A DNA stretch of 64,000 nt from Pseudomonadota bacterium (GTDB lineage: Bacteria > Pseudomonadota > Gammaproteobacteria > Xanthomonadales > Rhodanobacteraceae): contig JAFEFS010000093.1 of assembly GCA_018240465.1 (NCBI GenBank), forward strand, positions 62,001 to 126,000, in the 5' to 3' direction. Shown in pieces: positions 25,513 to 33,226 of the stretch. Under the pieces are notes generated by a model. The model worked only from the letters and a program-made list of their open reading frames with translations, was not told the DNA's origin and ran no database searches. Within the stretch, counting starts at the first letter, position 1, and each line of letters starts with the position of its first letter. The translations under genes were made by a program, and so were the position numbers.

Positions 25513-26799
25513 GTGGCGTCAGGCGGGGTGGCGGGGTTCTTGCGGATCGCGGCATGGGTGGCTGTGTTCGCCCTGTGCGCCTGCGCGCCTGCATCGCACG
25601 AGACGACGCTGAAGCTGTGGGCGTTCGGCCCCGAGGGTGAAGCCGTCGGCAAACTGCTGACCGAGTTCGAGCAGACGCATCCGGGTGTGCATGTCGTGGT
25701 GCAGAACCTGCCGCTGACCGCGATGCACGAGAAGCTGCTGACCGCGTTCGCGGGCGACGCGCTGCCGGACCTGTGCCAGCTCGGCAATACGTGGATTCCG
25801 GAGTTCGCCGTGCTCGGCGCGCTCGAGCCGTTGCAGGCGTATGTCGACCAGTCCGAGGTCGTGCGTCGCGAGGACTATTTCGCCGGCATCTGGGACACGA
25901 ATGTCATCGACGGCGCGCTGTACGGCGTGTCGTGGTACGTCGACACGCGCCTGCTGTTCTACCGCAAGGATCTGCTTGCCGCAGCCGGCTTCGATCACGC
26001 GCCGCGCGACTGGGACGAATGGCGGCGCGCGATGGCCGCGATCAAACGCAACCAGGGCGCGGACAGGTACGCGATCTTCCTGCCGCTCAACGAGTTCGAG
26101 CCCCTTCTCAATCTCGCCATTCAGCAGAGTGATCCCCTGCTGCGCGATGGCGATACGCGAGGCAATTTCGAAAGCGCGGGATTTCGTCGCGCGCTCGATT
26201 TCTACGTCGAGGCGTTCCGCGAACACTGGGCTCCGTCGATGAGCAACACGCAGATCGCCAACGTCTGGGACGAATTCGGCAAGGGCTACTTCGCCTTCTA
26301 CATCACCGGGCCGTGGAACATCGGCGAATTCAAGCGTCGGCTTCCGGCCGAGTTGCAGGGCAGCTGGAGCACGGCGCCGCTGCCGGGCGCGCACGGCCCG
26401 GGCGGCGGTGCGGCGGGAGGCGCGAGCCTGGCCATCTTCCGCACATCCCGGCACAAGCAACTCGCCTGGGAACTGACCGAGTTCCTGTCCGGAGTGAAAC
26501 AGCAGCAGCGTTTCTACATGCTTACCGGCGACCTGCCCGCGCGGCGCAGTGCCTGGGATTTCGGTGCGATCCAGACCGACGAATACACACGCGCATTCCG
26601 TACCCAGCTCGAGCGGGTCAAGCCGACACCGAAGGTGCCGGAGTGGGAGCGTATCGCCAACGAGATGCAACTGGCGGCGGAGCGCGTGGTGCGCGGCGGC
26701 GAGTCCGCCGATACGGCGCTGCGCGCGCTGGACGCCAAGGTCGATGACGTGATTCTGGCCAAGCGTCGTGCGCTTCTCGCCGCGAGGGCGCGGCAATGA
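25513..26799 (+). CDS. Sugar ABC transporter substrate-binding lipoprotein
   Basis: This 428-residue binding protein belongs to the MalE-like family 1: TTLKLWAFGPEGEAVGKLL, a central hinge, IWDTNVIDGALYGVSWYVDT and YFAFYITGPWNIGEF. The N-terminal hydrophobic segment ends in ALCAC, a lipobox-like site, so it is probably anchored in the periplasm. The GTG at 25513 lies behind GGGAGGT. It is the first gene of an overlapping ABC operon (ATGA overlap with the first permease). The ligand is inferred to be an oligosaccharide made by the upstream glucanase. Confidence 0.9.
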   Translation: MASGGVAGFLRIAAWVAVFALCACAPASHETTLKLWAFGPEGEAVGKLLTEFEQTHPGVHVVVQNLPLTAMHEKLLTAFAGDALPDLCQLGNTWIPEFAVLGALEPLQAYVDQSEVVRREDYFAGIWDTNVIDGALYGVSWYVDTRLLFYRKDLLAAAGFDHAPRDWDEWRRAMAAIKRNQGADRYAIFLPLNEFEPLLNLAIQQSDPLLRDGDTRGNFESAGFRRALDFYVEAFREHWAPSMSNTQIANVWDEFGKGYFAFYITGPWNIGEFKRRLPAELQGSWSTAPLPGAHGPGGGAAGGASLAIFRTSRHKQLAWELTEFLSGVKQQQRFYMLTGDLPARRSAWDFGAIQTDEYTRAFRTQLERVKPTPKVPEWERIANEMQLAAERVVRGGESADTALRALDAKVDDVILAKRRALLAARARQ

Positions 26800-27677
26800 G
26801 TGGCGAGCGCGCCGCCTGGACCTTCGTCGCACCGGCGCTGTTCGTGCTCGGCGTTTTTCTCGCCCTGCCGGTAGCTGCGGCGCTGCTGCTGAGTTTCACC
26901 GACTTCGACATCTACGCGCTGGCGAACCTGGACAACCTGCGTTTCGTCGGCCTGGGCAACTACATCGAGGTACTGCGCACGCCGTTGTTCTGGAAATCGC
27001 TGCTCAACACGGTCTGGTTCGTCGCGCTCGCGCTGCCGCTGTCCCTCGCCGTCTCGCTCGGCGCGGCCCTGTTGCTCAATTCGCCGCTCGTGCGGTTCCG
27101 GGGTCTGCATCGCACGGCGCTGTTCGCGCCCGTGGTGACGACGGTCGTCGCGGTCGCGATCATCTGGCGCTACCTGTTCCATACGCGCTACGGTCTGATC
27201 AACTACGCGCTCGGCCATTTCGGCATCGGTCCGGTCGACTGGCTCGGCGATCCGCACTGGGCGATGCCCGCGCTGGTGCTGTTCGCGGTGTGGAAGAATT
27301 TCGGCTACAACATGATCATCCTGCTCGCCGGGCTGCAGGCTATTCCGCAGGACTTGTACGAGGCCGCGCGCATCGACGGCGCCTCGGCAGCGCGACGCTT
27401 CTGGCACATCACTTTGCCGTGCCTGCGGCCGGTGCTGCTGCTGGTCGCGGTCATCACCATCGCCGGCTACTTCCAGTTGTTCGCCGAACCCTACGTGATG
27501 ACGCGCGGCGATCCGCTGCAATCCACGGTCAGCGTGCTCTATTTCATGTACGAGGAAGGCTTCAAGTGGTGGAATCTCGGCCGCGCCTGCGCGATCGCCT
27601 TCCTGCTGTTTGCGCTGATCCTCGTGATCACGCGCGTGCTGCTACGCCTCGCGCGCGCGCAGGACCACAACGCGTGA
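26796..27677 (+). CDS. Sugar ABC transporter permease (MalF/UgpA type)
   Basis: This 293-residue inner-membrane protein has six predicted helices and the cytoplasmic EAA loop EAARIDGASAARRFWHITLP at about residues 188-207 that docks with the ATPase. The start overlaps the binding-protein stop (ATGA), and its own stop overlaps the start of the second permease (GTGA). It forms half of the transmembrane channel for the oligosaccharide importer. Confidence 0.93.
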   Translation: MSGERAAWTFVAPALFVLGVFLALPVAAALLLSFTDFDIYALANLDNLRFVGLGNYIEVLRTPLFWKSLLNTVWFVALALPLSLAVSLGAALLLNSPLVRFRGLHRTALFAPVVTTVVAVAIIWRYLFHTRYGLINYALGHFGIGPVDWLGDPHWAMPALVLFAVWKNFGYNMIILLAGLQAIPQDLYEAARIDGASAARRFWHITLPCLRPVLLLVAVITIAGYFQLFAEPYVMTRGDPLQSTVSVLYFMYEEGFKWWNLGRACAIAFLLFALILVITRVLLRLARAQDHNA

Positions 27678-28495
27678 GTCCGCGCATGACGAAATGGAGC
27701 GTCAACGGCCTGCTCATCGCCGGCAGCATGCTCACTCTGTTGCCGCTGGCCTGGATGCTGTCGGCATCGTTCATGCAGCCTGGTGAGGCCAGCCATGTAC
27801 CGCCGCCGCTGCTGCCGGCGCATGCGACGCTGGCCAACTACCGCGAATTGTTCCTGCGTGCCGGCATGGGTCGCTATCTGCTCAACAGTTTTCTGGTCGC
27901 CGGCGCGATCACGCTCGCCTCGCTCGCGTTCAACCTCAGCGCCGGCTACGCGTTCGCCAAGCTGCGCTTCAGCGGACGCGAGCGCCTGTTCCGCGCCGTG
28001 CTCGCCGCGCTGCTGGTGCCGCTGCAGGTTGCGATGATGCCCTTGTTCCTGCTGATGAAATGGCTGCATCTGGTGAACAGCTACGGCGGCGTGGTCGTGC
28101 CGGCGCTGGCGAGCGCGCTCGGCATCTATCTCGTGCGTCAGTACGCGCGCTCGATCCCCGACGAGCTGATCGAGGCGGCGCGCATCGACGGTGCCGGCGA
28201 GTGGACGATCTTCCTGCGCATCGTTCTGCCGCTGCTCAAGCCGATGATCGTCACGCTCGCGGTGCTCACGTTTCTCGCCAGCTGGAACGATTTCATGTGG
28301 CCGTTGATCGTGCTCAGCGACCAGGCGTGGCAGACCGCACCCGTCGCGCTTGCCGGCCTCTCGCGCGAGCACGTGCAGGACAACGAATTGATGATGGCAG
28401 GTTCGGTGGTTACGGTCCTGCCGGTGCTGCTGCTGTTTCTTTTGTTGCAGCGGCAGTATCTGCAGGGCCTGCTGCTCGGGAGTGTGAAGGGATGA
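27674..28495 (+). CDS. Sugar ABC transporter permease (MalG/UgpE type)
   Basis: This 273-residue permease has six predicted helices and the EAA loop EAARIDGAGEWTIFLRIVLP near residues 168-187, ending in the LLLGSVKG tail typical of MalG-like proteins. GTG 27674 overlaps the previous stop and has AGGA nine bases upstream; an ATG four codons later (27686) is the alternative. No MalK/MsmK-type ATPase is encoded anywhere in the locus, so the importer must borrow a shared ATPase encoded elsewhere. Confidence 0.92.
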   Translation: MSPRMTKWSVNGLLIAGSMLTLLPLAWMLSASFMQPGEASHVPPPLLPAHATLANYRELFLRAGMGRYLLNSFLVAGAITLASLAFNLSAGYAFAKLRFSGRERLFRAVLAALLVPLQVAMMPLFLLMKWLHLVNSYGGVVVPALASALGIYLVRQYARSIPDELIEAARIDGAGEWTIFLRIVLPLLKPMIVTLAVLTFLASWNDFMWPLIVLSDQAWQTAPVALAGLSREHVQDNELMMAGSVVTVLPVLLLFLLLQRQYLQGLLLGSVKG

Positions 28496-28497
28496 AA

Positions 28498-28534
28498 ATT
28501 CCCGGTTCGTCATGGTCGTGGAGGCGGGAATGAC
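28498..28534. repeat. REP-like palindrome containing a start codon
   Basis: ATTCCC at 28498-28503 pairs with GGGAAT at 28526-28531 across a partly paired centre that includes GTCATGGTCGTGGAGG. The right arm GCGGGAATGAC supplies both the ribosome binding site and the ATG (28530) of the next gene. The same arm occurs at 34041-34051. Confidence 0.5.
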
Positions 28535-29663
28535 GAGGCTTTTGTTTTCGGTCGCGCTCATGCTCGGATCCGGCGCGTTCGCTGTTGCGTCACCGAAGGC
28601 GGATACCGAAATCGGCACGCTTGCCGGCGCGGCGTACCGCATCGACATTCCCGCCGACTGGAATCGTCGCGTGGTCGTGTTTTTCCACGGCACCTCGGAA
28701 ACCCCGTTGAAGTACGCGCCGGACGAGTCGCTTGCGCCGATGTTCGGTCACATCCTGCAACGCAAGTACGCCGTGATCCAGTCGGGCTACTCGGCCGGCG
28801 GCTGGGCGCTGGAGGAAGCGGATAAGGACACCGAGCGCCTGCGCCAGCGCTTCGTCGCCGGCCACGGCAAGGCGGACCAGTTTCTGGTCATGGGTATGTC
28901 GATGGGCGGGACGCTCGCCGTCCTGACCATCGAGACGCGTCCGGACATATACGCCGGCGCGCTGTCGCTGTGCGGCGCGATCGAACCCAGCGATGCGATG
29001 TTCCAGCGCGACTTTGCGCTGGCCGCGGCTTTCGAATTCTATTTCCCCGGGCTGTTGCCGGCGCTGGTGCCGGTGCCGGCGGCGTATGTCGCCAACCCGA
29101 AGACGACGGCCAAGATCGCCGCAGCGCTGGCCACGAAGCCCGCGGCAATGCAGGCGTTGCTGCGCTGGTACGGCGCGGCGGATGCGACCTCGCTGCCCGA
29201 CGTGATCGCCGATACGCTGACCGACTTCCGCGATCTGCAGCGGCGCGCCGGCGGCAATCCGCTCGGCAATGCCGACCTGATCTACGTCAACTCCGGCGAC
29301 GATGCCGCACTCAATGCCGGCGTCCGCCGCTATCACGCCGACCCGAAAGCGGCAGCCTGGCTCGCGCGCTGGTACACGCCAAGCGGCAAGCTGACGCGGC
29401 CCCTGCTCGCCCTGCACGACATCGGCGATCCGCTCGTGCCGGCGGCCGGTGCGTTTGCCTATGCGTTGGCGGCGCAGCGGGCCGGCCATGCCGACCATTT
29501 CGTGCAGCAATCCGTCGACCGCGCCGGCCATTGCGTGTTCGAGCCGGACGAGGTCGCGCACGCATTCGACCAACTCGTCGATTGGGTCGATGCGGGCAGG
29601 CGGCCGGCATCGGGCATGGTGCCAAGGCAGAGCACCAATCCACACTCGGAGATCGCGCAATGA
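28530..29663 (+). CDS. Exported alpha/beta hydrolase, first of a tandem pair
   Basis: This 377-residue protein has a signal peptide (LLFSVALMLGSGAFAVA) and an alpha/beta-hydrolase fold: oxyanion-region FFHGTSE, nucleophile Ser124 in GMSMGG, a probable acid in HDIGDPLVP and a late GHCVFEPDE that would supply the catalytic His. It is clearly homologous over its full length to the next gene and has exactly the same length. Esterase activity is likely; removal of acyl substituents from the imported glucan or hydrolysis of a lipid are both possible. It follows the ABC permease gene by 34 bp, in the same direction. Confidence 0.8.
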   Translation: MTRLLFSVALMLGSGAFAVASPKADTEIGTLAGAAYRIDIPADWNRRVVVFFHGTSETPLKYAPDESLAPMFGHILQRKYAVIQSGYSAGGWALEEADKDTERLRQRFVAGHGKADQFLVMGMSMGGTLAVLTIETRPDIYAGALSLCGAIEPSDAMFQRDFALAAAFEFYFPGLLPALVPVPAAYVANPKTTAKIAAALATKPAAMQALLRWYGAADATSLPDVIADTLTDFRDLQRRAGGNPLGNADLIYVNSGDDAALNAGVRRYHADPKAAAWLARWYTPSGKLTRPLLALHDIGDPLVPAAGAFAYALAAQRAGHADHFVQQSVDRAGHCVFEPDEVAHAFDQLVDWVDAGRRPASGMVPRQSTNPHSEIAQ

Positions 29664-30793
29664 AAGCAAGATGGGTACCCGGCATTGCCACTTTTTTTGC
29701 GATGGTTGCTGTCGCGTTGCTGGGCGGTTGTGCCCAAGTCGCGCACAAGGCGCCGGCATTGCCGATCAGCGCGACCGGTACGCGCGACGGCGCGGCGTAT
29801 CGCGTCGACATTCCCGCCCACTGGAACCACGAGCTGATCGTCTACTACCACGGCTATCGGCACGAGCCCGCCACGTACGACAAGAGCAAACCCATCTGGC
29901 CGGCGCTCGACGGGCTGCTTGCCAAAGGCTATGCGCTGATCCAGTCCGGCTATTCGCGCGGCGGCTGGGCAATCGAACAGGCCTATGCGGAGACGGAAGC
30001 CCTGCGTCGCGACTTCGTTGCGAGCTACGGCAAGCCCGCGCGCAGCTGGGTTCTGGGTGAGTCGATGGGTGGCGCGCTTGCCGCGCTGACCATCGAGACG
30101 CGGCCGGAAACCTACAGCGGCGCACTGGCGCTGTGCGGCGCGATCGAACCGTCCAACCGCATCCTCGACCAGGCCTTCGCGCTGCGCGCCGCGTTCGACT
30201 ACTACTTCCCCGACCTGCTCGGCCCGCTCGTGCCGGTGCCGGATCCGTTGCCGGAGTATGCCGACATGAGCAAGCGCATCGCTGCCGCGCTTGCGGCCAG
30301 GCCCGCCGCGCGTGAGGCGCTGTTGCGGCTGTACGGCGTGGCGTCGGAGAAGAACTTTCCGGATATCGTCGCCTTCATTACTCAGATACTCGGCGAACTG
30401 CAACGCCGCACGCACGGCAATCCGTTCGGCAACGCCGATCTGATCTACACCCGTTCGGGCGACGACTTCGCGCTCAACGACGGGGTCAAACGCTACCGTG
30501 CCGATGCGCAGGCCGCCGCCTATGTCGCGCGCTGGTACACGCCGACCGGCAAGCTGTTGCGACCGTTGCTCGCGTTGCATGACACCGGCGATCCGCTCGT
30601 GCCCGCGGGTGATGCATTCGAATATGCGTTGACCGCGGAGCGCGCCGGCCATGGCGACAACTTCGTGCAGCAGTACATCAACCGCGAAGGACACTGCGTG
30701 TTCGAGCCCGACGAAATCACGCGCGCGTTCGGTGAACTCGCCGACTGGGTCGATGCGGGCAGGCGGCCTGTGTCGGGCAGGTTGCCTCGATAG
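29660..30793 (+). CDS. Alpha/beta hydrolase lipoprotein, second of a tandem pair
   Basis: This 377-residue paralogue of the preceding gene has Ser135 in GESMGG, HDTGDPLVPAGDAF and EGHCVFEPDEITRAF. Unlike its twin it carries a lipobox, LGGC (Cys24), so it is membrane-anchored. The canonical GESMGG elbow contrasts with GMSMGG in the first copy, which may reflect divergence of function after duplication. Its ATG overlaps the previous stop (ATGA). It ends 10 bp from the convergent beta-glucosidase gene with no obvious terminator between them. Confidence 0.8.
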   Translation: MKARWVPGIATFFAMVAVALLGGCAQVAHKAPALPISATGTRDGAAYRVDIPAHWNHELIVYYHGYRHEPATYDKSKPIWPALDGLLAKGYALIQSGYSRGGWAIEQAYAETEALRRDFVASYGKPARSWVLGESMGGALAALTIETRPETYSGALALCGAIEPSNRILDQAFALRAAFDYYFPDLLGPLVPVPDPLPEYADMSKRIAAALAARPAAREALLRLYGVASEKNFPDIVAFITQILGELQRRTHGNPFGNADLIYTRSGDDFALNDGVKRYRADAQAAAYVARWYTPTGKLLRPLLALHDTGDPLVPAGDAFEYALTAERAGHGDNFVQQYINREGHCVFEPDEITRAFGELADWVDAGRRPVSGRLPR

Positions 30794-30803
30794 CGGGCAA
30801 AAA

Positions 30804-32165
30804 TCAGATCCGGTTCAACACGTCGCCGTTGGTCGCGATCACGTTCGCGTACAGCTTGCCGCTGGCCTTGATCGTGCGTTGCTGCGTGGCAAAGTCCACG
30901 TGCACGATGCCGAAGCGCTTGGAGAAACCCAGCGACCATTCGAGGTTGTCGAGCAGCGACCATGCCAGGTAGCCGCGCACGTCGCAGCCCTGCGCGATCG
31001 CGTTCGACACCGCGGCAAGATGTTTGCTGAAGTAACTCACGCGCAGCGGATCATCGATCACGCCGTTTTCGGCCCGCGGCGGATCGTAGAACGCGGCGCC
31101 GTTTTCGGTGACGTAGACCGGCGGGTTGCCGTAGCGCTGCCTGATCCAGGCGAGCGTGTCGGTGAGGCCTTGCGCGAACACTTCCCAGCCGGTCTCGGTG
31201 TAGGTCGCGTCCTGTTTCACCGGCGCGGCTCGCAGCGGGTAATTGTCGACATCGTGCCGTGTCACGTTGCGCGTGTAGTAGTTGACTCCGAGCCAGTCGA
31301 TCGGCTGCTTGATCAATGCGAGATCTTCCGCCGGCCATGCCGGCCACGCTTCGCCGAAGATGTCCTGCAATTCGTCGGGATATGCGCCGAGAAAAACCGG
31401 GTCGAGATATTGCCGGTTCATGTAGGCATCGGCGCGCTTCATCGCGGCGAGATCTTCGGCACGTTGCGAAGCCGCATACTTCGGCTCGATGTTGACGACA
31501 ATGCCGATGCGGTGTTTGCCGTTCGCGCGATAGGCCTGCACGGCCGTGCCGTGCGCGCGCAGAAGATGGTGGCTCGCGATCGGCGCCTCGTACGTGCTGC
31601 GGTGACCCGGCGCGAGCGTGCCGTGCAGATAGCCGCCGTCGGTGACGACCCAGGGTTCGTTCAAGGTCGCCCATTGCTGCACGCGGCCGTCGAGCTTGGC
31701 ATACATGACGTTCGCGTAGTCGGCGAACCAGCCCGCGATGTCGGGATTGAGCCAGCCGCCGCGATCGTCGAGCGCCGCGGGCAGGTCCCAGTGGAACAGG
31801 GTCGGCAGCGGCACGATATCGTTGCGCAGCAATTCGTCGACGAGGCGGCTGTAGAAATCCAGTCCCTTCTCGTTGACCCGTCCGCGTCCCTCGGGCAGCA
31901 CGCGTGCCCAGGCGATGCTGAAACGGTAGGCCTTGAGGCCCAGCCGTTTCATCAGCGCGACGTCGTCCTTCCAGCGTCGATAGTGGTCGCAGGCCACGTC
32001 ACCCGTGTCGCCGTTCGCCATCATGCCCGGCGTGCGCGTGAAGCGCTGCCAGATGCTCGGCCCGGCGCCGTCGGCGAGCGGCGAGCCCTCGATCTGATAG
32101 GCGCTTGTGGCCGCGCCCCAGAGAAAGTCCGCGGGAAACTGCACGCGTTGCGATGTTCCGGACAT
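30804..32165 (-). CDS. GH1 beta-glucosidase
   Basis: This 453-residue retaining glycosidase has the acid/base Glu170 in TLNEPW, the nucleophile Glu354 in YVTENGA, and the family start FPADFLWGAATSAYQIEG. It has no signal peptide, so it acts in the cytoplasm on imported beta-linked disaccharides or oligosaccharides, releasing glucose. The ATG at 32165 begins MSGTSQ; the upstream frame is untranslated and carries the operator at 32185-32198. It is convergent with the esterase pair and closes the glycan locus. Confidence 0.94.
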   Translation of the reverse strand: MSGTSQRVQFPADFLWGAATSAYQIEGSPLADGAGPSIWQRFTRTPGMMANGDTGDVACDHYRRWKDDVALMKRLGLKAYRFSIAWARVLPEGRGRVNEKGLDFYSRLVDELLRNDIVPLPTLFHWDLPAALDDRGGWLNPDIAGWFADYANVMYAKLDGRVQQWATLNEPWVVTDGGYLHGTLAPGHRSTYEAPIASHHLLRAHGTAVQAYRANGKHRIGIVVNIEPKYAASQRAEDLAAMKRADAYMNRQYLDPVFLGAYPDELQDIFGEAWPAWPAEDLALIKQPIDWLGVNYYTRNVTRHDVDNYPLRAAPVKQDATYTETGWEVFAQGLTDTLAWIRQRYGNPPVYVTENGAAFYDPPRAENGVIDDPLRVSYFSKHLAAVSNAIAQGCDVRGYLAWSLLDNLEWSLGFSKRFGIVHVDFATQQRTIKASGKLYANVIATNGDVLNRI

Positions 32166-32184
32166 TCCCTGCGTCTGCGCGGTG

Positions 32185-32198
32185 TGAAAACGATTACA
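32185..32198. promoter_or_regulatory. LacI-family operator O4 upstream of the GH1 gene
   Basis: TGAAAACGATTACA (reverse strand TGTAATCGTTTTCA) differs from O1 at one base. It lies 20-33 bp before the beta-glucosidase ATG, a position that would block transcription initiation. Confidence 0.68.
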
Positions 32199-32280
32199 GC
32201 GAGGATAGCGCAGGCGTCGGGTGATGTGTAGAAATCCGCGCCGCACGATCGTGGCGTTGTCATCGACGCAATCCAGAGCG

Positions 32281-32378
32281 CGCGTTTACGGCAGCGCACC
32301 GCGACCAGCATCGTCCGGCGCGCGTTTACGGCAGCGCACCGCGACCAGCATCGTCCGGCGCACGTTTGCGGCAGCGGG
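32281..32378. repeat. 40-bp tandem repeat, about 2.5 copies
   Basis: Two identical 40-bp units (32281-32320 and 32321-32360, each starting CGCGTTTACGGCAGCGCACC) are followed by a diverged partial third (32361-32378). It lies in the 410-bp space between the GH1 gene and the yjf operon. Apart from this repeat, the GH1 operator and the yjf promoter, that space shows no gene. Confidence 0.85.
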
Positions 32379-32531
32379 CGTGTGATCGGAACACCCCGAA
32401 GTCACACTACCCCACGAGGAATCAACCCGCGTCCACCATCCGGCGCAACGGCTCGCAGGCATCCAACCGGGGTTCGACCGAGAATTTCACTGGCAATGCC
32501 TGCGTCGGCAAGCGACTCGGCAACTGATTCG

Positions 32532-32560
32532 TTGACAAGGAACAATGTTACGTGTAACGT
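32532..32560 (+). promoter_or_regulatory. Candidate promoter of the yjf operon
   Basis: A perfect TTGACA (-35, 32532-32537) is followed 17 bp later by TAACGT (32555-32560), a weak -10 that falls inside the twin palindromes. Transcription would start near 32567, a few bases before the ATG at 32576. Confidence 0.45.
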
Positions 32561-32570
32561 TACAAGTAAC
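32547..32570. promoter_or_regulatory. Twin 12-bp palindromes overlapping the yjf promoter
   Basis: GTTACGTGTAAC (32547-32558) and GTTACAAGTAAC (32559-32570) are two directly abutting perfect palindromes of the form GTTAC-NN-GTAAC. They cover the -10 region and stop five bases before the first start codon. The binding regulator is not known from the sequence. Confidence 0.7.
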
Positions 32571-32575
32571 TAAAT

Positions 32576-33211
32576 ATGTCCGACCAACCCGTCAATAAAC
32601 CGCGTTCCGCCGAGTCCCGGCGCCAGCAGGCCTTCCGTGAGCGCATGAAGGCCAAGGGCTTGGTCGCGCGCCAGGTCTACATCCGTGCCGAACACGTTCC
32701 CGTGCTGGCCCAGCTCGAATTGTCGCTGCGTGAAGCCACGCTTTCCCCGCCACTCGTAACCATCGAGGATTACGCCGCCATGACTCACCCGTGGACCACC
32801 CAGACCCTGTTCGACGCGCTCGAAACCCATGCCGTGCGCGAACGCCTGCCGCTGCGCATGCGCCTGGAAGCCGGCGCCGAGCCGACCATCGCGATCTCGC
32901 TGCCCGAGCATGGCGACCTCGATATCCACCTCGCCGCCTCGGGCCAGCAGTTGTTCGTGTCCACGCCGCTGTGCCTGGGCTCGCAGGTGCGCGATCGCAG
33001 CGCCTTCAACGACGCCTGCCTGCGCCTCAACCCGCTCAATCCGCTGTCGAACATCGGCCTGCAGTCGCTCGATGGCGAGGACGTCTACACCGTGTTCGGC
33101 GAACTCTCGACGCGCTCGCCGATCGCGAACATCGTCGAGGAAGTCGTGACCCTGGCCGACAATACGCTGCAGGCCGCGCACGCTCTGCAGAATTTCATCC
33201 ACCGCGCCTGA
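32576..33211 (+). CDS. yjfI: YjfI family protein (DUF2170)
   Basis: This 211-residue protein matches the YjfI/DUF2170 family and also carries an N-terminal basic segment (ESRRQQAFRERMKAKGLV, residues ~13-30) that may bind nucleic acid. Function is unknown. It is the first gene of a six-gene set in the same order as Escherichia coli yjfIJKLMC. No Shine-Dalgarno sequence precedes the ATG, and the predicted transcription start is only about nine bases upstream, so leaderless translation is possible. The gap to the next gene is 15 bp. Confidence 0.85.
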   Translation: MSDQPVNKPRSAESRRQQAFRERMKAKGLVARQVYIRAEHVPVLAQLELSLREATLSPPLVTIEDYAAMTHPWTTQTLFDALETHAVRERLPLRMRLEAGAEPTIAISLPEHGDLDIHLAASGQQLFVSTPLCLGSQVRDRSAFNDACLRLNPLNPLSNIGLQSLDGEDVYTVFGELSTRSPIANIVEEVVTLADNTLQAAHALQNFIHRA

Positions 33212-33226
33212 TCGAGGGAGAATCCG

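Noticed and set aside
32382..32573. 63-codon plus-strand frame before yjfI
   Set aside because: Pro/Arg/Ser-rich composition, no ribosome binding site, and it runs through the promoter and twin palindromes.
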